Positions 59,846 through 64,000 of a DNA stretch of 64,000 nucleotides are shown piece by piece. A program made the position numbers and the translations under genes. How positions within the stretch are numbered: the first letter of the stretch is position 1; every line of letters starts with the position of its first letter. This DNA comes from Klebsiella quasivariicola. Its GTDB lineage: Bacteria > Pseudomonadota > Gammaproteobacteria > Enterobacterales > Enterobacteriaceae. The DNA lies in assembly GCF_002269255.1 (NCBI RefSeq), contig NZ_CP022823.1:4216001-4280000 (forward strand), in the 5' to 3' direction. A model generated the notes under the pieces. The model searched no databases. It worked only from the letters and a program-made list of their open reading frames with translations, and was not told the origin of the DNA.

Positions 59846-61534
59846 ATGAGCGGGCCTGTGAAGGTGGATGTGCTGGTGGTCGGCTCCGGCGCGGCGGGGC
59901 TTTCTGCCGCGGTGACCGCGGCGATGCACGGCGCCAGCGTCATGGTGGCGGAGAAAGCGTCAGTGATCGGCGGAACCAGCGCCTGGTCCGGCGGCTGGCT
60001 GTGGATCCCCCGCAACCCGCTGGCGCGGGCGGAGGGCATCGATGAAGCAGCCGACGCGCCGCTGACCTATCTGCAGCATGAGATGGGGGGCGAAGCCGCC
60101 GACGTTCGTCTGCAGACCTTCCTGCGCTACGGGCCAGAGATGGTGGAATTTTTCCATCAGCGGACGGCGGTGCAGTTTCTCTCAGGTAGCGCCATGCCGG
60201 ACTTTCACGCGTCGCCAGGCGCAGCGAACGGCGGGCGGTCGGTTACCGCGCAGCCCTACGATGGCCGCCTGCTCGGTGACTGGCTCCATCGCCTGCGTCC
60301 GCCGCTGGAGACCATTAGCCTGGGCGGGATGGGCATTGCCGGCGGCGCGGATATGGCGCATTTTTTCAATGCCACCCGCTCGCCGCGCTCTGCGCTGTAT
60401 GCCGCCCGTCGCCTGCTGCGCCACGGCTGGCAGCGGCTGCGTACCGGACGGGGACAGCATCTGGTCAATGGCAATGCGCTGGTCGCCCGTCTGCTGCGTT
60501 CCGCCCTCGACGCCGGAGTGCGTTTTCAGCTCAATGCCCCGGTGGTCCGGCTGCTGCAGGGGCCGCTGGGCGTGTCCGGCGCGGTGCTGCGCAGCGACGG
60601 CGGGGAAATTCACGTCGAAGCAGGCGCCGTGGTGCTGGCCTGCGGCGGTTTTCCCCACGATCGGCAGCGGCTGGCGCAGGTAGTGCCTCATGCTGCAGAG
60701 GGTTACGGCCATTTCTCCGCCGCGCCGCCGAACAATCAGGGCGAGGGGATCAGGCTTGGCGAATCCGTCGGCGGCCAGTTCGACACCCGCCTGCGCCACC
60801 CGCTGGCCTGGGCGCCAGTGTCCCGCGTCACCCTGGCCAGCGGCCAGCAGCTGATGTTTCCCCATCTGGTGGAGCGCGCCAAGCCCGGCGTGATTGCCGT
60901 CCTGCCCAACGGCAAACGCTTTGTTAACGAGGCCGACTCCTATCATGACTTTATCGCCGCCCTGCTGGCGGCCACACCTGCGGGTGACGCGCCGCAGGCC
61001 TGGCTGCTGGCCGATCGTCGCGCGCTGCGTCGCTACGGCCTGGGCCACGCCAGACCCTTCCCGTTCTCCCCCACCGCCTGGCTGCGTACCGGTTACCTGC
61101 TGCGGGGAAACACCCTGGCGGAGCTGGCAAAGCAGTGCGCCATCGACGCCAATACGCTGGCGGAAACGGTGGAACGCTTTAACCGCTTCGCCAGCGCCGG
61201 CGAAGACGTCGACTTTCACCGCGGGGCCTCAGCCTATAACCGTGCCCAGGGTGATCATCAGGTGACGCTCGGACCGCTGCGCGAAGGGCCGTTCTATGCG
61301 GTGCGCATTCTGCCCGGCTCGTTAGGTACCTTCAGCGGCTTGCAAACCGACGAACGCGCCCGGGTGCTGGATGAACAGCAGCAGCCGATACCGGGTCTGT
61401 TCGCCATCGGCAACGACATGTCGAGCGTGATGCGCGGCTATTACCCCAGCGGAGGGATCACCCTCGGGCCCGCCATGACCTTTGGCTATCTGGTGGGTAA
61501 AAATCTGGCCGAAAACACAATAAAAACAAAGTAA
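59846..61534 (+). CDS. FAD-dependent dehydrogenase, 3-ketosteroid-delta1-dehydrogenase/fumarate reductase type (2)
   Basis: A 562-residue paralogue of the 57825 protein. FAD motifs: VLVVGSGAAGLSAAVTAAMHG, GGTSAWSGGWLWIPRNPLA, and LFAIGNDMSSVMRGYYPSGGITLGPAMTFGY. The Tyr/Gly pair (Y-P-S-G-G) is kept. Differing middle regions suggest that the two enzymes act in sequence on related ring ketones or on different positions. AAGGAGTCCATC precedes the ATG. Confidence 0.85.
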   Translation: MSGPVKVDVLVVGSGAAGLSAAVTAAMHGASVMVAEKASVIGGTSAWSGGWLWIPRNPLARAEGIDEAADAPLTYLQHEMGGEAADVRLQTFLRYGPEMVEFFHQRTAVQFLSGSAMPDFHASPGAANGGRSVTAQPYDGRLLGDWLHRLRPPLETISLGGMGIAGGADMAHFFNATRSPRSALYAARRLLRHGWQRLRTGRGQHLVNGNALVARLLRSALDAGVRFQLNAPVVRLLQGPLGVSGAVLRSDGGEIHVEAGAVVLACGGFPHDRQRLAQVVPHAAEGYGHFSAAPPNNQGEGIRLGESVGGQFDTRLRHPLAWAPVSRVTLASGQQLMFPHLVERAKPGVIAVLPNGKRFVNEADSYHDFIAALLAATPAGDAPQAWLLADRRALRRYGLGHARPFPFSPTAWLRTGYLLRGNTLAELAKQCAIDANTLAETVERFNRFASAGEDVDFHRGASAYNRAQGDHQVTLGPLREGPFYAVRILPGSLGTFSGLQTDERARVLDEQQQPIPGLFAIGNDMSSVMRGYYPSGGITLGPAMTFGYLVGKNLAENTIKTK

Positions 61535-61596
61535 TAAACAACCAGGGACGGCAATACCCATAACTATCCTCACCTGCAACTGTACCGGAGCCCTTT

Positions 61597-62415
61597 ATGA
61601 ACATGCGTACCCTATCGCTCGCCGCCCTGACCCTGCTCGATGTCCCTCCCCCCGAACAGGTGCGGATAGCGGCCAGAACCGGTTTTACCCACGTTGGTCT
61701 GCGACTGCTTCCCGCCACGCCGACCGACCCGGACTACGACATGCTGGGCGATACCCCCGCCGTGCGCGCGACGCTCGCCGCGCTGATGGAAACCGGCATC
61801 CGCGTGTCGGACGTCGAGATCGTCCGCCTGACTCCCGGATTTACGCTCGACGATCGGCTGCAGCGGTTTATGGAGACTGCGGCGCGGCTTGGCGCCAGAC
61901 AGGTGCTGGTCGCCGGCAATGACAACAACCTTCAGCGCAGCGCTGACAACCTGGCCATCCTCGCCGCGGCCAGTCGCCCCTATGGGCTGACCATGAACCT
62001 TGAGCCGATGCCCTGGACCCAGTTGCGCACTATCGCCGATGCGCAGGCGCTGATCGCCGCCTGCGGGCGGGAAGATATCGGCATCCTGGTGGACGCCCTT
62101 CATTTCTGGCGCGCGGGAGAATCGCTCGCCGCCCTCTCCAGCCTGCCTGCACATCAGTTGAACTATATGCAGCTCTGCGATGGCGCGGCGCAGAGGCCGG
62201 AAAGCGAGCAGGAGCTCATCCGCCAGGCCCGTTCGGCGCGCAATGTGCCAGGGGAAGGCGGTCTGGATCTGCACGGTCTGATGTCGGCCCTGCCGGCGAC
62301 GCTGCCGGTCTCCCTCGAAGTGCCGCTCGACGGCGAGCAGGGCGCCCTGCCGCCCCTCCAGCGGGCGCAATTACTGTTCAATGCCGCGCAGCCCTACCTG
62401 CGCGCCTGCGCATAA
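61597..62415 (+). CDS. AP-endonuclease-2-type TIM barrel (sugar isomerase / dehydroshikimate dehydratase-like)
   Basis: A 272-residue TIM barrel of the xylose-isomerase-like/AP_endonuc_2 family. Candidate metal ligands are the Glu in TMNLEPMPW, the Asp and His in ILVDALHFWR, the Asp in MQLCDG and the Glu in VSLEVPL. The same fold includes 3-dehydroshikimate dehydratases (AsbF/QuiC type), hydroxypyruvate isomerase and inosose dehydratase, so a ring-keto dehydration or isomerisation fits the operon. Preceded by GGAG; 62 bases after the second flavoprotein. Confidence 0.8.
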   Translation: MNMRTLSLAALTLLDVPPPEQVRIAARTGFTHVGLRLLPATPTDPDYDMLGDTPAVRATLAALMETGIRVSDVEIVRLTPGFTLDDRLQRFMETAARLGARQVLVAGNDNNLQRSADNLAILAAASRPYGLTMNLEPMPWTQLRTIADAQALIAACGREDIGILVDALHFWRAGESLAALSSLPAHQLNYMQLCDGAAQRPESEQELIRQARSARNVPGEGGLDLHGLMSALPATLPVSLEVPLDGEQGALPPLQRAQLLFNAAQPYLRACA

Positions 62416-62425
62416 GGAATACGCT

Positions 62426-63790
62426 ATGACACAGACTCAACGCCTGGATGTCAGAGAGTTAATTAACCGTAATCCGCTGAGCCGCTTTCAAAAGTTGATT
62501 ATATTTCTCGGCTTTTGCGTCATCGCTCTCGATGGTTTTGATATCGCGATCATGGGCTTTATCGCCCCGACGCTAAAGCTGGAGTGGGGGGTAAGCAACC
62601 ACCAGCTGGGCCTGGTGATCAGCGCCGCGCTGATCGGTCTCGCGCTGGGGGCGATTTTCTCCGGCCCGCTCGCCGACTGGCTGGGGCGCAAGAAGATCAT
62701 TATCAACAGCGTCTTTTTCTTCGGCTTCTGGACCATCGCCACCGCTTTCTCGCACAACGTAGAACAGATGATGTTCTTTCGCTTTATGACCGGGCTCGGG
62801 CTGGGCGCCGCGATGCCGAATATCGGGACACTGGTGTCGGAATACGCCCCGGAACGCCAGCGTTCATTTATTATTACCGTCATCTTTTGCGGCTTCACCT
62901 TCGGCGCGGCGGCGGGAGGATTTTCGGCATCGTGGCTGATCCCCCAGTTTGGCTGGCACTCGCTGATGGCGCTCGGCGGTATTCTGCCGCTGCTGTTTGC
63001 CCCCCTGCTTATCTGGCTGCTGCCGGAGTCGGTTCGTTTTCTGGTGATCAAACAAGCGCCAGCAGCGCGTATCCGGGCCATTCTTAACCGTCTCTATCCC
63101 GGACAAATCAGCGACAACGTGACGTTTATCCTGCCGGCGCAGCCAGCGGCCGGCAACGCAATGCGCATTGTGCTCTCCCGCCAGTACGGCTTCGGCTCGC
63201 TGATGCTATGGCTGGTCTACTTTATGGGGCTGTTCCTGGTCTATATCCTCGGCAGCTGGCTGCCAACGCTGGTTAAAGCGGTGGGAATGACCGTTAGCCA
63301 GGCGGCCATCATGACGGCGATCTACCAGGCGGGGGGTACCCTCGGCTCGCTGTTTGCCGGCTGGCTGATGGACAGGATCAACCCTCACCGTGCGCTGGGA
63401 ACGATCTACGCCGTCGGCGGCCTGTTCACCATGGCGATGGGCTACGCCGCGGGCAGCTTTGCCCTGCTCTGTATGCTGGCGTTTATCAGCGGCGCCTGCC
63501 TGAACGGCGCCAATACGGGCATGAACGCCCTTTCCGCCCGTTACTATCCCACGCAGGCGCGGGCGACGGGCTCCAGCTGGATGCACGGCGTCGGGCGCAT
63601 CGGCGCCATTCTCAGCGCCTTTGCCGGCGCCGAGATGACGGCGCTCAACCTGCCCTTCGAAAGCGTCTTTTTGCTCCTCGGTATCCCGGCGGCCCTCACC
63701 GTCGCAGGTCTGGCGGCGAAAAGCATCTTTGCGGCCGGTCAACCTCCCGCCACTTCATCAGCCCCCGCGTCTGTGCGCGGCGCGTCATAG
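62426..63790 (+). CDS. MFS transporter, aromatic acid:H+ symporter (AAHS) family
   Basis: A 454-residue 12-helix transporter. The AAHS signature is in helix 1, CVIALDGFDIAIMGFIAPTL, and the MFS motif A is GPLADWLGRKKI between helices 2 and 3. Homologues (PcaK, BenK, MhpT, VanK) import benzoates, protocatechuate or related acids. Its place as the last gene indicates that the pathway substrate is a carboxylic acid with a ring. The start at 62426 (MTQTQRLDVRELIN) has AAGGAATACGCT upstream and lies 10 bases after the TIM-barrel gene. Confidence 0.9.
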   Translation: MTQTQRLDVRELINRNPLSRFQKLIIFLGFCVIALDGFDIAIMGFIAPTLKLEWGVSNHQLGLVISAALIGLALGAIFSGPLADWLGRKKIIINSVFFFGFWTIATAFSHNVEQMMFFRFMTGLGLGAAMPNIGTLVSEYAPERQRSFIITVIFCGFTFGAAAGGFSASWLIPQFGWHSLMALGGILPLLFAPLLIWLLPESVRFLVIKQAPAARIRAILNRLYPGQISDNVTFILPAQPAAGNAMRIVLSRQYGFGSLMLWLVYFMGLFLVYILGSWLPTLVKAVGMTVSQAAIMTAIYQAGGTLGSLFAGWLMDRINPHRALGTIYAVGGLFTMAMGYAAGSFALLCMLAFISGACLNGANTGMNALSARYYPTQARATGSSWMHGVGRIGAILSAFAGAEMTALNLPFESVFLLLGIPAALTVAGLAAKSIFAAGQPPATSSAPASVRGAS

Positions 63791-63844
63791 CGGCATCTGC
63801 TCCCCCGGTGCAATCGGCGGATTGCACCGCGCTCGGCGGCTAAA

Positions 63845-64000
63845 AAGAAAATTTATTTCATATTTTTCAGCAACGAAAAATTCCCCACGACGGCGGGCCC
63901 TGCTCCGATAAATCACTCTCCTTTTTTCATCTTTGCCACGGCGGCGATGACAAACTTTCACTTATTCGATCCTCCTCTCAATATGAAAAATAAATTTCAT
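63845..64000. promoter_or_regulatory. AT-rich end region with related palindromic sites
   Basis: After the operon the sequence becomes AT-rich. GAAAATTTATTTCATAT (from 63847) and, at the window end, ATGAAAAATAAATTTCAT (63983-64000) are near-reverse-complement copies; the second is an ATGAAA-N6-TTTCAT palindrome. They look like operator sites of the next gene beyond the window. No clear terminator hairpin for the operon was found. Confidence 0.45.

Noticed and set aside
60182..61219. 345-residue open frame on the minus strand
   Set aside because: Antisense shadow of the second flavoprotein gene.
1..64000. Insertion sequences, prophage, integron, CRISPR arrays, tRNA or rRNA genes
   Set aside because: No transposase, integrase, phage structural gene, regularly spaced repeats or tRNA/rRNA-like sequence was seen in the window.

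Overview
The window looks like a chromosomal segment of a Klebsiella-type enterobacterium. The evidence is near-identical proteins and E. coli-like gene order over long stretches (acrB-tomB-hha-maa-ylaC; ffs-atl-ybaY-tesB-amtB-glnK-mdlBA-decR; cof-ybaE-queC-fadM-ybaV-ppiD-hupB-lon-clpX-clpP-tig-bolA-yajG-ampG-cyoABCDE). This backbone is interrupted by GC-rich catabolic and accessory blocks that E. coli K-12 lacks at these places. The species call is an inference; no search was run.

Layout. 1-3.5 kb: 3' end of acrB, the tomB-hha pair, maa and ylaC. 3.4-6.1 kb: a MocR-type regulator divergent from a GNAT acetyltransferase, then the alternative ribosomal protein operon rpmE2-rpmJ2 behind a probable Zur site. 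6.2-17.6 kb: a complete galactan (gan) locus with LacI-type regulator, LamB-like porin, an isolated PTS EIIB domain protein, GH42 beta-galactosidase, GH53 endo-galactanase and a MalEFGK-like ABC importer. 17.8-23.5 kb: pdeB (EAL), the rcnR/rcnA Ni/Co efflux pair with two clear operators, the yczE/yczR pair, and a two-gene overlapping unit of unknown function. 23.7-55.5 kb: core genes, starting with 4.5S RNA and including nitrogen control (amtB-glnK), cysteine detoxification (decR/cdsH), the protease/chaperone group (tig, clpPX, lon, hupB, ppiD) and cytochrome bo3 oxidase.

E. coli-like order ends after cyoE. There lies the most unusual gene: a 110-residue protein with a 15-residue double-glycine leader of the colicin V type, followed by eight tandem ~11-residue repeats that change from Phe-led to Trp-led. 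No exporter or immunity gene is visible beside it.

From 56.1 kb to the end an IclR regulator faces a six-gene operon: shikimate-dehydrogenase-like enzyme, two ketosteroid-dehydrogenase-like flavoproteins, a NIPSNAP protein, an AP-endonuclease-2-type TIM barrel and an AAHS-family acid transporter. Together they suggest uptake of a ring-containing acid, oxidation of a ring hydroxyl to a ketone, and desaturation or aromatisation of the ring. The substrate is unknown to me. A 15-bp perfect palindrome between regulator and operon is the likely operator.
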